Shown: piece after piece, positions 44,659 to 57,070 of the stretch
Position numbering within the stretch: the stretch's first letter is position 1
Layout: every line of letters starts with the position of its first letter
Assembly: GCA_902729315.2 (NCBI GenBank)
Contig: LR746276.1
Location: forward strand, 1,412,669-1,476,668
Source: Spirodela intermedia
Lineage: Eukaryota > Streptophyta > Magnoliopsida > Alismatales > Araceae
DNA length: 64,000 nt
Direction: 5' to 3'
Notes under the pieces: generated by a model
What the model was told of the DNA's origin: nothing
Database searches by the model: none
What the model saw: only the letters and a program-made list of their open reading frames with translations
Position numbers and translations under genes: made by a program

Positions 44659-45789
44659 AATTGAGGGTCGTCAAAAGCCCCAAAATCACTTGATCAAAAA
44701 AATATTTATAATTACGATTTTACTAAATAAAAATACCAAAATAGGTAAGTGATGTGGTAAGGTCGAGGTCAATCTATAGGGAATGGGAATTAGACATACT
44801 TAGTTACTATTTAAATCAAATGACCATCAAAAGAGAGGTGACGACAAATAAGAAGAATTTTCACCATCAAAAATGGGAGAAAACAAAAAATCAATGATGT
44901 AGAGAATGCTAGAGAGGTGAACACATATAAAAGACTCATAGTGCAGAATCAAAACTATAAATCACCTTATCAAACCTACGAGTACCTAACTGATTGATCA
45001 TGTGCAGAACATGTCGAACTTGGATGAACTTACCTTGGGCCTCTATATGTCGCCAAGGCCAGACAGTTTCTTCTTCGAGTAGCTATTCCACGGCTCTACA
45101 CTTTGAATCTAGACTTGAATCAACCAAAACGCATCCAAATATGATGCAGAACCTCAATGTTGTTTCATGTGAGCCGATTAAATGTTGGGGCATTCAAAGT
45201 TATGTTCTTTCGCCCCTAATGGCAACCTAAATGCATAAGGGTTTACACGAGAGGATGGGAATACATGTGTAGGGCTATGATTAAATGAGTGTATTTGTAT
45301 CTTTTTGACCACGATAAAATTGGGCGAGAGATAGTTTCTTCTTGTGTTGATTTGAAGTGTTGGATTTCAAAGTCTTGTCGTAGTTGTCAGATCTTCTTGA
45401 ATGTTGAGATCTACTACACCCTTGATAAATATGCTCCATCTGTCATTGATTGTGTGGATGTTCTCAACGACTTCTGATCTCCTCATTTGATGATGCCACA
45501 TGTCAACGTCTTAGCCCTTGATTCCATCACCTCATCTACATAGATCAGATCTCGTTTGTTGAAGCGTATATTGGGTTCCTAAAAACCATAAAAAGAAATC
45601 AAAAATCTATAAAATTCTCTCATATTAATAAAAAATTAATTATGATTGTAAAACTTAAAGAAAAATTCAAAAAAAATCTCTAAAATATTAAACTTCATGA
45701 AATACTCAAATGAATAAAAAATGTTTATTTTTAATATGATTACATGCTATATTTATGCTTTTCGTATCATAATCAACATGTTATCAACT
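44659..45789. mobile_element. Unclassified about 1.1-kb insertion within LTR A5
   Basis: Flanked by near-duplicates of the same LTR stretch (TCACTCGGTGGAGTAGAAAA at 44633 and TCACTCAGTGGAGTAGAAAA at 45792), and so inserted with, or bordered by, an about 27-bp duplication. Two short frames (44994-45230 and 45289-45477) have no recognisable domain. No terminal inverted repeats, poly-A tail or retroviral motif is evident. Confidence 0.45.
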
Positions 45790-45930
45790 ATCACTCAGTG
45801 GAGTAGAAAAATGACGACTTTGCGGCTTTCTGACAATTGTCACCTGATGAAGAGGAGTTAGATGAAGGTGGGGAGTGTGTTAGGGAGCTTCATCTTGAAG
45901 TTTGCATAGTAAGAGGAGGCTCTTCATTAC
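45790..45930 (-). mobile_element. LTR family A, copy A5, right part
   Basis: Family A sequence in minus orientation (for example TGACGACTTTGCGGCTTTCT) that stops abruptly near 45930; the remaining about 900 bp of the LTR is missing. Unassigned AT-rich DNA follows to about 46100. Confidence 0.65.
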
Positions 45931-46109
45931 ATTTTTTAATTATTTTATTAGTTTATTTTTTACTTTTCTTTATTTTAGTTTTTTAAGTTTTTTTTTTGTG
46001 TAGTGCATGCTAGGTAGAGGTCATTAAACCCAATGTTATAATTTTCTGAATTTAGAAAGAAAAATTCATCTACTAGAAAATTAAAAATATAAATCTTCAA
46101 AATATCAAT

Positions 46110-46585
46110 CAACAACCTAGATTATTGAAAGATAATTTCACCCCATATCCATGTGATGACCTATTGCAAAACCCTATTTGTCCTAAAGAAATTAAACCTA
46201 GTGTCTTTCAAATGTTACCTAGTTTTTATGGCCGTCAACATGAAGATCCTTATGCTCATCTTAAGGAATTTCAAAGAATTTGTGCTACCATTAAGGAAGT
46301 GAATGATTCCATGAGATTAACTTTATTTCCATTTTCTCTTAATGATGAAGCTAGTTATTGGTTTTCTACTTTAGATGGAAACAATAGAACATGGGCTACA
46401 TTATTGCAAGATTTTTTGAATAGATTTTATTCTAGAGGAAAAACCAAAACTATGAGGAAGGCAATTTTAGATTTTTCACAAAATTAAGGAGAAGATTTTC
46501 ATGAGGCATGGGCTAGAATGAAAGACTTGATGAGAAAATGTCCACATCATGGTATTCCTAAAAGTCAAATAGTTGAAATATTTTA
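46110..46585 (+). pseudogene. Athila-like Ty3/gypsy gag, N-terminal part
   Basis: A 120-codon frame (46125-46487) encodes the retrotransposon gag domain, with QHEDPYAHLKEFQRICATIK, the MRLTLFPFSLNDEASYWF stretch and LLQDFLNRFYSRGKT, typical of Athila/Tat-lineage gag. After a TAA at 46485 the same frame goes on (HEAWARMKDLMRKCPHHGIP) to 46585, where LTR copy A6 cuts it. Gag resumes at 48224. It is non-functional as written. Confidence 0.85.
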
Positions 46586-48223
46586 TGATGAGTTAGTCGT
46601 TGTATAGTAAATTACAAAAATTTAAAATCTATAAAACTAAAAAATACTAATTTTCAGATATTTAGAAGTATTTCTGAACAAATATATCAATTATAATTCA
46701 ATAAAATTTACAAAAATATTGGTAATTTTCTAGGTCAATCATGAGGATATAATATTGGGTAATTATTCAGAATTTCCTCAAAGCATACAATTTTCTATGA
46801 ATTATATACTAGAAAATAAAAAATGAAATATACTTAAAATTCACAAAAAAAGAAAATAAGTGTGCAGATGTCAAGATGACATCAAAGCTTGACGAATGCG
46901 AATGAGATGAAAATAGAGTTTTACCTGACAATTCTTATGTAAGCAATTACAAACGATTTAATTGATTAAATTAAGATCTATAAAAGTTGAAAGAATTATA
47001 ATTGAATGATATATAGCTTGGTAAATTTAAATCATACAAATTATTACTAAATGAAATAGAAATTAAGTTGAAAGTAGGAAAATAGAGTTCCAACGTTGCG
47101 ACGACGATGCGTCAGTGATACACTAGAATCTTGAACGTTCAAGAGGATCGTCGTATAGCGTCCATAGCCTCGATGGCTCTCTTTGAACAAGGATGGTGTG
47201 GACAATCTCTAGATCTCCTTGCGAAGTCTAGAGATCAATGAAATGTGTCGTCGAATCGTCTTCAACGACTATCACCTGGTAGAGCAAAAAAACGGCGACT
47301 TTGCAACTCTTCGACGGCTGTCACCTAACAAAGAGGAGCTAAATAGAAGTGAGGCACGTGTCAAGGAGCTTTATCCTCAAGTCTGTCTAGCAAAAGGAGG
47401 CTCTTCATCGCATCCAGTATGCTCTAAAGAGGTGGTGACTCATCTCCCAGTGAATCGTCCTCTTCTCGAGGACGGCTTGTTCGGCAATCAATTAGAGATG
47501 ATTTACTCGATAGATTTGTGATCTTTTTATCACAAATCATTCAGCAATTTTAGTAACAATGCTTCGCAAATTATATTGATGAGATTTTTGTTGATGATCT
47601 AGTGATTCTGGCGGCTTAATTCTTCATCAGCGATCTGCAAGAAAGTCATGATAATCAAATAAAAATATGAGTTTTGGCTCTAAGAGGATTCAAACCTACA
47701 CCAATTGTTCACCTTGGAAGCCTTTCGAGAGAAGGTGTGATGTAGATTTAGTCTCACATCTCTTGTGTGTCGAAGTTTTGAGTGAATAAATACTAATATC
47801 ACATTTCTAAGCAATGAGTCCCTTTCTCTTACGTGTACGACCACTCTTTACCCCACAGTCGGCTGGCAACTAGTGACATAAAAAGGGAGTGGCGCACACA
47901 TGCCCCCATCAGTCCTAGCTACTTGAGCCCCTACTCGCAACTCCCCTCAACTATGCTTCTTACCCACTTGCAGGCTTAGTTGGCCAATGAGCCCCCCTAT
48001 TTTGCTATATTTTTATTTTTATTTTTTTTCTTCATTTATCTTAAAAATAAGATTAAAAAAATCATATAATTTTAAAAAAATCACATAATTAGCCAAAAAT
48101 TCACATTAATCAACTAATAACCACTATTCAAAATTTAACATAAATGTAAGTATATTTATCATGAGTTAAGACTAAAAATATATTATTTACTAATTATTAA
48201 CTCATGATAATGAAGACTTATCA
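46586..48223 (-). mobile_element. LTR family A, copy A6, inserted in gag
   Basis: Minus-orientation solo LTR of about 1638 bp, starting TGATGAGTTAGTCGTTGTAT (two bases shorter than the family end) and ending AATGAAGACTTATCA. It interrupts the gag of the Athila-like element, so it is younger than that element. Flanks TTTTA and AAGAC do not match, so a small deletion at one edge is likely. Confidence 0.85.
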
Positions 48224-49287
48224 AAGACTATTTTTAAATTGAAGTGAAGATGATGCATATAATGTTTTAGAAAACTTAAGTGAAAATTCGATGAATTATA
48301 CCTTTGGATCTAATTATGATAGAAGTTCATCTAGAAGGGGAGGAATAATTGATACAAGTAATTTTGAGGATATAGAATTGAAATCTGATTTGAAAGAAAT
48401 TAAACAGCAAGTGAATGACATGAAATCTTTGTATGAAAAATTTGATATTTTCATGACTAACAATAATTTTAATTCTTCTCGTGTGTCATTTTTCAGCTTG
48501 CTCAATATGTGGAGATAAGAGACATAATGAAGAAAATTGTCCACATGTTGAACAATCTGAATCATCAAATATAGCTAAAGTTCTATGTATGGATATTCTA
48601 AATTTAATCCTCCTGCCAATAAATACAATCTTAATTAGAAAAATCACTCACTCAATTTTTTCTTGGAAAAATCCAAATATTATCCAAAACCTAGAAGCCT
48701 TGAAATCTCAAAATTTTCAAAATAAACTTGCTGAAACTAAATTTAGATCTATGCAAGTTCCTCTGGTTTATTCATCTAATGTTCCATTTGGGCAAACTAA
48801 TCCTTCTATGAGCATGTCGCAGCAAATGATGAGTCAAATGATGCCAAATCAAATGAGTTTTCAACAAGAGATGCAACACAGGTTTGAGCAACAGCAACAA
48901 AAATTTCAAGAAAGTATGATGCAAATGGAACAAAGGATAGCTACAAATTCAACAAAAAGAGAAATAAGTCAACCAGAGAAACTTCCAAGTCAGAACTTAC
49001 CAAATCCAAATAGTGAACAACAAGAATTTCAACAAGGAGAACCTAGTTGGAGAAACAAGTATAAAGCACCTCAAAATGAACAAATCAAGGCGGTCACCAC
49101 ATTGAGAAGTGGAAAACTTCTCAACAATCCATATGAAGAGAAAGAAAATGCAGAAAAAAGACTTGAAATATGTGAAGAGATGGAAAAAGCACATGAAATT
49201 GAAGAGCCAACAATTGTGCAAGATGAAGAACAAGAGCAACTGCAACAATTTAAGGAGATGGCGGAGAAATTTTCACCAAAAATCTAA
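48224..49287 (+). pseudogene. Athila-like gag, C-terminal part with zinc knuckle
   Basis: Continues gag after the A6 insertion: EDDAYNVLENLSEN, then a helical stretch ending near 48480, a frame change, and the zinc knuckle CSICGDKRHNEENC (48499-48540). A Gln/Met-rich region follows (MSQQMMSQMMPNQMSFQQEM, about 48811-48870), then an acidic tail to the stop at 49285-49287. The order fits the C-terminus of an Athila-type Gag joined to the protease lead. Confidence 0.8.
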
Positions 49288-49369
49288 GGCTGTCCCCTTT
49301 TCAGATGCACTAAAATGAAAGCAGAAAAAGAAATCAGAAGTCAATAAAAATTTACATAATTTTTTTCAA

Positions 49370-49740
49370 GACGTTTATATTAAAGTTCCTCTTTTACAGG
49401 TAGTGGAGGATATTCCAATGTATGCAAATTTTTTGAAAGAACTTTGCACACCAAAGAGAGCGCCAAGAACTGAAAAATTATCTACTCATGGAAGTGCTAT
49501 GTTGCTGAATCAAATGCCACAAAAGCTTAAGGACCCATGTGCACCTTTAATATCTTGAAATATTGGTGGATATATTTTTAAGAATGCATTGTTAGATTTG
49601 GGTAGACCATTTAGTGAAATGCCTATTATTTTAGGTAGACCATTTTTGAATACTGCTCAAATAAATATTGATGTCTCAATAGGAATAGCAAAAATCAAAT
49701 GTGGAGATCAAATTGTGGGAATTAAATTTTTTTAAAGAAC
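49370..49740 (+). pseudogene. Athila-like protease with internal deletion
   Basis: Lead region VPLLQVVEDIPMYANFLKEL, then CTPKRAPRTEKL and LKDPCAPLIS, a stop, then NALLDLG directly followed by RPFSEMPIILGRPFLNTAQI. In the family, the segment from DLGAS to ILGRPF spans about 80 residues; here most of it is lost. The joint carries two copies of GGTAGACCATTT (near 49601 and 49635), suggesting deletion between short repeats. Confidence 0.75.
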
Positions 49741-49786
49741 AGAAAATTTAGCAAGTACAAAAAAATTTGAGTTTCATAAAATAGAT

Positions 49787-51060
49787 TTGATGCAAACTTG
49801 TGAAGTTGAAGAAATAAATGAAATAGATGATGTGGATGATTGTGTACATAAAACGTTTGAAAATCAAGAAATTAAATATTCATGGGGTTTTGAAGAACTT
49901 CAGGAGCAATTTGAAGGAGTATTAGAAGAAGCTGAAAAAAATACAAAAAAATTAGAAGAACTTTTTGGATTCAAGGAAAATCATAGTGAAAAAATAGGTA
50001 ACCCTAAATTAGAGCTTAAAGAATTACCTAATAAATTAAAATATGTATTCTTAGAACAAGATCAATTATTTCCTATTATTATTGCTGCAGATTTGGAGGA
50101 ATATCAAGAAATGAGACTACTTGAACTTTTGAGGAAATATAAAAAGGCAATTGGTTGGGAGATCGCTGATTTGAAGAATAAATCCAGATATATGCACACA
50201 TCATATCTATTTAGAAGAAGGCGCTAAACCTAGTAGACACTTCAAAGAAGATTAAATCCAAATATTATGGAGGTAGTGAAGAATGAAATTGTGAAATGGC
50301 TTGATGTTGATTTTATTTATCTAATTTCCAATAGCAAGTGGGTGAGCCCTATCTAAGTGGTTCCAAAAAATCTGGATTGACTGTAATAAAAAATAAAAAA
50401 GGAGAAGAGTTTCAAACAAGATTAACCACTGGTAGGCGAGTTTGCATTCATTATTGAAAATTAAATGCAGAAACTAAAAAGATCATTTTCCTTTACCATT
50501 TTGAGGTTAAATTTTAGAAAAGTTAGTAGGTCAAAAATATTTTTGTTTTACTGATGGATATTCAGGTTATAATCAGATTTTTATTTCTTTAGATGATCAA
50601 AAAAAGACCACATTTACATGTCCTTTTGGTACTTTTGCTTTTAAGAGGATGCCTTTTGATCTTTGTAATGCCCTAGGTACTTTTCAATGTTGCATGATTT
50701 CAGTTTTTTCAGAAATGATAGGAAATGGTGAAGAAGTATTTATTGATGATTTTTATGTATTTAGGAATTCCTTTGATGAATGTTTGCATAATTTAGAAAA
50801 GGCTCTTAAGAAATGCATAGAAAAGAATTTAGTTTTGAGTTGGGAAAAGAGTCATTTTATGGTAAAAGATGGAGTGGTCTTGAGTCATGTGGTGATAAAG
50901 GAATAGAAGTTGATAGAGCTAAAATTGAAATTATTTCTAAATTACAAGCTCCAACTTCTATTAAACAAGTTTATTCATTTTTATGTCATGTTTGTTTTAT
51001 AGGAGGTTTGTCAAAGATTTTTCAAAAATAGTCAAACCACTTACTTCACTCTTAGCTAAA
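49787..51060 (+). pseudogene. Athila-like reverse transcriptase
   Basis: The linker frame (49787-50227) carries LELKELPNKLKYVFLEQDQL and LLELLRKYKKAIGWEIADLK, the usual Athila pre-RT region. RT motifs follow: KWVSP, RVCIHY (shifted), PFGTFAFKRMPFDLCNALGTFQ, the catalytic FIDDF (about 50740, equivalent to YMDD), LVLSWEKSHFMVKDGVVLSH, then a thumb/connection region RRFVKDFSKIVKPLTSLL. Stops and frame changes occur near 50228, 50356, 50458 and 50905, so it is dead. Confidence 0.88.
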
Positions 51061-51079
51061 GATGTACCATTTATTTTTT

Positions 51080-51577
51080 ATGACTCTTATTTACATGCAT
51101 TCAATTTAATTAAGAAACTATTGACTGAAGCACCTATTTTACAGTGTCCAAATTGGTCTTTACCATTTGAAATTGTGTGATGCATCTAACCAAGCTATTG
51201 GGGCTGTCTTAGGGAAAAGAATTGATAGAAAATCTGTGGTAATAGCATATGCAAGTAAAACAATTTTTGATGCTCAATTAAATTATACAACCACAGAAAA
51301 AGAATTATTGGCAGTTGTCTTTGCATTAGGAAAATTTAGATCTTATATTTTAGGATCTAAAATTATTATTTATTTTGATCATGCTGCACTTAAGTTTCTT
51401 CTTGTTAAAAATGATACTAAATTACATCTCTTGAGATGGATTTTATTACTTCAAGAATTTGATTTAGAAATTAAAGATAAAAAAGGTTTTGAAAATATGA
51501 TAGCTGATCATTTGTCAAGATTAAGTACTATAGAGGCTGATATCATTCCTTTACATGATTCATTCCTTAATGAGTAA
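51080..51577 (+). pseudogene. Athila-like RNase H
   Basis: A frame of 136 codons (51167-51577) plus the short lead [15 protein letters not shown] in the next frame. It contains [15 protein letters not shown] (first catalytic Asp), [20 protein letters not shown] (Glu), [11 protein letters not shown] (Asp) and [12 protein letters not shown] (final Asp). All the usual catalytic acids are visible, but a frameshift at about 51175 separates the lead, so the polyprotein is broken. Confidence 0.88.
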
Positions 51578-52860
51578 TTTTTGGCAATTCAACAACAAAA
51601 ACATCCATGGTATGCTCATATTGTGAATTTTTTAGCTTCAAATCAATTACCAGAAATTTGGAAAAAATCTGAATGTGATTATTTCTTTGTTAGAATCAAA
51701 AGATATTTTTGGAATGAACTTGATTTATTTTATTTAGGGTCAGATCAAATTTTTAGACAATGTGTACCAAAGGATGAACAATCTAATATCTTGAAAATGT
51801 GTCATGCATCTAATTGTGGTGGTCATTTCTCTAGAAAGAAGATTGCTTTAAAAATTTTACAATGTAGATTTTTTTGGCCTTCTTTATTTAAGGATGCTCA
51901 TTATTTTTGCAAAACATGTCATTCATGTCAATCATTTGCAAATATAGGTAAGAAAGATGAGATGCCTTTACAACCCATTTTGATTGTAGAAATTTTTGAT
52001 GTTTGGGGAATTGATTTCATGGGTTCCCTTCCACTTTTATTTGGTTTTGAATTTATTTTATTGACTATAGGTTATGTATCTAAGTGGGTTGAGGCCATTG
52101 CTACTAAAAAAAATGATCATATGATTGTTATGAAATTTATTCAGAGTCACATATTTTCTAGATTTGTTTGTCCCAAAACTATTATCAGTGATGGAGGAAC
52201 TCATTTTACACATCGTCAATTTAGAGAATTACTAAAAAAAAATGGTGTGAACCATAGAATTGCAACTCCTTACCATCCACAAACTAATGGAGAAGCTGAA
52301 GTAGCAAATAAAGAAATACAAAGAATCTTAAAGAAAATTGTGAGACTACATAAGAAGGATTGGTCCACAAAATTAGATGATGCTTTATAGGCTTATTGAA
52401 CCACTTTTAAAACGCCTTTGGGAATGTCTCCATTTAGGTTAATCTATGGAAAATCATGTCATCTTCCCCTACAGATTGAACATAGAGAATTATGGGCATT
52501 GACACAAGTTAATATGAACTTGAAAGAGGCTGGAAAAAATAGATTACTATAGATCAAAGAGTTAGAAGAGCTTAGAAATGGGGCATATCACAATAGCAAA
52601 ATTTATAAAGCTAGTACTAAAAGAATTTCATGATAAATACATTAGAGGAAAGAAATTTGAAACAAATCAACAAGTATGGCTTTATAATTCTAGACTCAAA
52701 TTATTTCTAGGAAAATTGAAGTCTAAATGAACAGGTTCATATATTGTGAAGAAAATTTATGATCATGGCACTGTTCACATTAAAGATCCCATAGATGGTA
52801 GAGAATTTAAGGTAAGCAGCCAAAGATTATAGATTTATTTGGAGAATGAAAAATTAGGAG
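51578..52860 (+). pseudogene. Athila-like integrase
   Basis: From 51581 a 269-codon frame holds the zinc domain (HASNCGGH, then CKTCHSCQ), the core Asp in GIDFMGSLP, the second Asp in IISDGGTHF and the Glu in GEAEVANKEIQ (D,D-35-E), then KLDDAL up to a TAG at 52388. The C-terminal part (MSPFRLIYGKSCHLPLQIEH-like and onward) goes on with further stops to about 52860. It is the best-preserved domain of the element. Confidence 0.88.
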
Positions 52861-54506
52861 CTAAAGAATCTATTTCGTTATTAGAACCATAATAAAAACA
52901 TGTATACACAGACTTTAACTTATCTTTAGTTTTTAGTTAGTATTTCTTTGCTTGTGTTATTTTACTTTATAAAAAATGCAGCAAAAAGTTACAGAAGAAA
53001 AGAGATGCACATGGGTGATTGAAAAATATGAATTTTACTGAAAAATAAATAGATGATTGAATCAAGAAGTGCAGGTGCTATCACTCTAACCTTACCCATT
53101 TAAAATTTTATTTTCTGTTTTTGTCTTTCTTTGATATATATGATTTCTAAAATTTCATAAATATTTAAATGGTTACACTTCTTTACATCATTGGGGACAA
53201 TGCTGATTTTAGTCATGGGGGTGGAGAGTGAAAATTGAGAAAACTTTGAAATTGTAGAATTTATTTGTTATTATTTTTTTGAAAATCAGAAATTATATCC
53301 ATAAGAAGTAGGAAAATATATCAAACATGAATAGATGAAAGAAATTTCACATATCATGGATGGAACTTTAATTGAAGGAAACCCAAATATGATTAATTTT
53401 GTTTTTCTGAATTTTGCATTACATTAAATAGCCAAATATTATAGAGGAAGTATGTTGAAGGGATTTGGGCTAAGATAAATTAGAAGTCTTGATCTGAAGT
53501 GTTGAACTACCCATAAAGTACACAAAATGATCATGAAACTGAAGTTGTCATTTTTCTCACATCTTGAAAATTTGTATACTGAGTATTATGATGCAAATAA
53601 ATTATAGTAGCCACTTTGAGCAGAAATTGGGTATGTCAATAGGAGGAAAGAATTAAACTCTATGAATTCCAACGATCTATGTTTTCACACAAAGTGTAGG
53701 CCCCATGAACAAAAAAGAGAAAAAGAAAAAGAAGCAAAGAAATGGGGTCTTCCCAATTGTCCCATGGAGCTTCCATATGTGAGATTTGGATAAAAAAAAG
53801 AAAAAAAGAAAAAAAAAAGGGAAAAGCTACCTATCTTTTATTTTTTAGATAAGGGATTCAATATATTCATATATCTGAATATTGACATTCCTAGTTGATG
53901 TTAAAAGTGATTATCAAATAAGATCTAAGCTAATTGATATTTAGTATTTACAAATTAATGGATGTGAGAATGTGCAAAAGAAGAGAAGTGAGAATTTTTG
54001 TGGAATCTTTAGGGATAGTTTGAACATGAATGATTAATTTTATTTTTGATTCTTATCTTATGAACCTTACATATACAGATTTTATAGTATTTGGTCTAGA
54101 TTTTGTAATGAGGAATTCTGAAATTTCAAAAATAAGAAGAAGAGGAAGACTTAGATTCAAGAACTATGAAGTGATATGTGAAATGATTGGATTTTATTCA
54201 TGAATAGATATAAACTCTTACATCTTTGATTATGCTTTTGATCTAATTATCAATATTTTTAATATTGATTTTTTCAGTATTAATTGTCAATATAAATTCT
54301 TACATCTTTGATTTTATTCTTAGATCTAATTGATCTAATATATGAAATAATTATCAATATTGATTTTTTTGATTAAAAGGAATATTTTTATCGCATCATT
54401 TAGATCAAAGTATTAGAATGAAATTTGAGAAAGCTATATTCAATGAAATAATTACATCTTATTTTTTATTGTTAAGGAACTAGCAATGAGGTAAGTCAGA
54501 TGGTGT
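52861..54506. other. 3' internal region of the first Athila-like element
   Basis: AT-rich DNA with no env-like frame of useful length. It has A/G-rich tracts (about 53715-53825) and ends with AAGGAACTAGCAATGAG (54473-54489) just before a TGATAACTTTCATTAATTAT start at 54507, a plausible polypurine and 3' LTR start. A similar AAGGGACTAGCAATGAG phrase precedes TGATAATTATAAATTAG at 58808 in the second element. The LTR after 54507 could not be paired with a 5' copy. 54507-55300 holds no supported gene. Confidence 0.45.
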
Positions 54507-55299
54507 GATAACTTTCATTAATTATATGATAAAATGCTTAATATTTATAATTTATTATTTAATTTTACAAAAATATTTATAAATTCCTTTAATCTAGAAA
54601 AAATGATATTAACTTATTTATATAGTTATATTATTAATTTCTAGAAATTATATGATGAAATTGACTCTGAAATATTTTGATAGGTTTTTCCAATGAATAA
54701 TATTATTATAAAAAATGCTTCTATGTTAATTACATTTATTTCTGATTTTTTCTTGAATTTTCTTGATTTTTCCTAAGCTTATTATGATAAATAATAATAT
54801 AATAATAATAAAATTAAAATATGATACTAATTTCTCTTTTAGGTTTTCCGCATCAACGACGGACATAACAAATATAATGAAAAGTTTGACAGATGATTTG
54901 ATGAAATCGACAGAATTAATGCACAAGAAGATGGAAAAATGTTGGAGGAGGAAGAATGGGGCATCTTCAATTAATCTATCGTGCTCCACAACTATTTTCT
55001 CTCTCCTCTAGTGACGATGAACGTTGAATTTGCCCAAATCATCTCTCCAATACAAACGATAAATTTCCTCTCGACTTCTCTATGATTCAGTTGCTACGGA
55101 AGTTCAAAGCTTCATCCATGAACTTGTTCCATTCTTCGTTTGATATAAATGACGAATAATTTCTTCTAAGGATCATTCTTCGAACACTACAGCACTCTCG
55201 GAGATGAACCACTACCATCAATCGGTTCTAGCAAGTGTCAGTTGTTGGGATCGTCATTCATTGATTAGAGATTGGTAGGAATTCATTTAGTGCACTAAG

Positions 55300-57070
55300 C
55301 CTACACAAATTGAAGATGCACTCATTCAAGCTCTCATTTTGTGGGCCCTTAATTGGAGTTTACCCTTTGAGCTAATGTGTGATGCATCAGATTTTGCAGT
55401 GGGAGCTGTCCTAGGCCAAATAATCAGTAAGAATCTGGTGGCCATCTATTACACTAGTAGGACCTTGGTGAATGCTCAAGTGAATTATTCAACTACTGAA
55501 AATAAATTACTAGCCATTATTTTTGCTTTATAAAATTTTAGGTCTTATTTATTAGGTAGTAAGATTGTTATTTTTTCTGATCATGTGGCTTTAAAGTTTT
55601 TAGTTAGAAAGAAAGAGACTAAACATAGGCTTATTAGGTGGATACTTTTGTTACAAGAATTTGATATTGAGATAAGAGATAAGAAGGGAAGTGAAAATGT
55701 ATGGCTGATCACTTATCGAGGATGATTGTAGCAGATTCATAGCCCATTAGTGATTCCTTTCTAGATGAACATAGTTTAGGAGTTCAAACTAGGAAAATTC
55801 TTTGGTATGCACATATAGTGAATTATCTTGTTATAGGAATATTACCTTTAGATTGTGACTATAGTGAGAGAAAACAAATCTTCAAAACACTGTCACATTA
55901 TTATTGGGAAGAATCTGAATTAATTTATTTAGGAGTTGGTTAGATTTTGAGGAGATGTGCGCTTCAGGAAGAACAAATAAAATTTTTAGAGTTTTTTCAT
56001 TCGTCACCATATGGAGGTCATTATTCTTCTAAAATTACAACTTCAAAGGTGTTATAATGTGGGTTTTATTGGACAACTTTATTTATACATTTTTATGATT
56101 TTTGTTTAAGCTGTTTAAGATGTCAAATAGCCATTAATTTTAGTAAGAAAGATCATATGCCCCTTAAGGCAATTTTAGAAGTAGAGATTTTTTATTTATG
56201 AGGAATGAATTTCATGGGACCTTTCCCAAATTTAGAGAGATATGCATACATGTTGATAGCAGTAAATTATGTCTTATTGACTAGAAACAATTCTCACTAG
56301 AGCTAATGATGGAAAGGTGGTAGTTAAATTTATTGAGCAGCATATTTTTTTAAGGTTTAGATGTCTTGGGGCCATCATTAGTGATGGAGGATCACATTTT
56401 AACAAGTATCAATTTAGACCCTACTAAAAAGGTATGGTGTTCATCATAAGATAACTACACCTTATCATCCACAAGCCAATGGATAAGTAAAAGTGTATAA
56501 TAGAGAGATTAAAAAAAATCTGTAAAAAATCTGTAGGCTTGATGAAAAGGATTGATCTAGGAGATTATATGATGCTCTATGGGCATATAGCACAACATAT
56601 AAATCTCCCTTAGACATGTCACCATATAGATTAATTTTTGGTAAAGTATGTCATCTTCTCATAGAGTTAGAGCATAGATCATATTGAGCAATTAAAAAAT
56701 TGAATTTATCTATTGATGATGCTGAAAAGAAATAATTACTTAAACTGCATGAGTTAAATGAGATTCAAAATGAGGCATATGAGAATTCTAAGATTTATAA
56801 AGCTGAAATGAAAGCATTTCATAACAAACAATTAAGAAAAAGAGAAATCAAAAAAATCAAAAAGTATGACTTTATAATTCAAGATTCATACTCTTTCTTG
56901 GTAAGTTAAAATCTATATGAGATGATTTATTTATTATTATTAAAGCCTTTCAATGTGGTGCTACTTTAATTGAGGATCCAAAAACAAGACATCAAATAAA
57001 AGTGAATGGACAAAGATTGAAACCTTATGTAGAAAATGATTCACTTTCTCTACTAATCTCAATCAATTTT
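55300..57070 (+). pseudogene. Second Athila-like element: RNase H and integrase remnant
   Basis: The RNase H start is WALNWSLPFELMCDASDFAV, then YYTSRTLVNAQVNYSTTENK, a stop, and [20 protein letters not shown]. Integrase pieces follow: a zinc domain near 55990-56140, core phrases equivalent to GIDFMGP (about 56205), ISDGGSHF (about 56376) and TPYHPQANG (about 56459), and the C-terminal SPYRLIFGKVCHLL (about 56622). Numerous stops and shifts show it is older than the first element. Gag, protease and RT are absent, so it is 5'-truncated. Confidence 0.8.
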
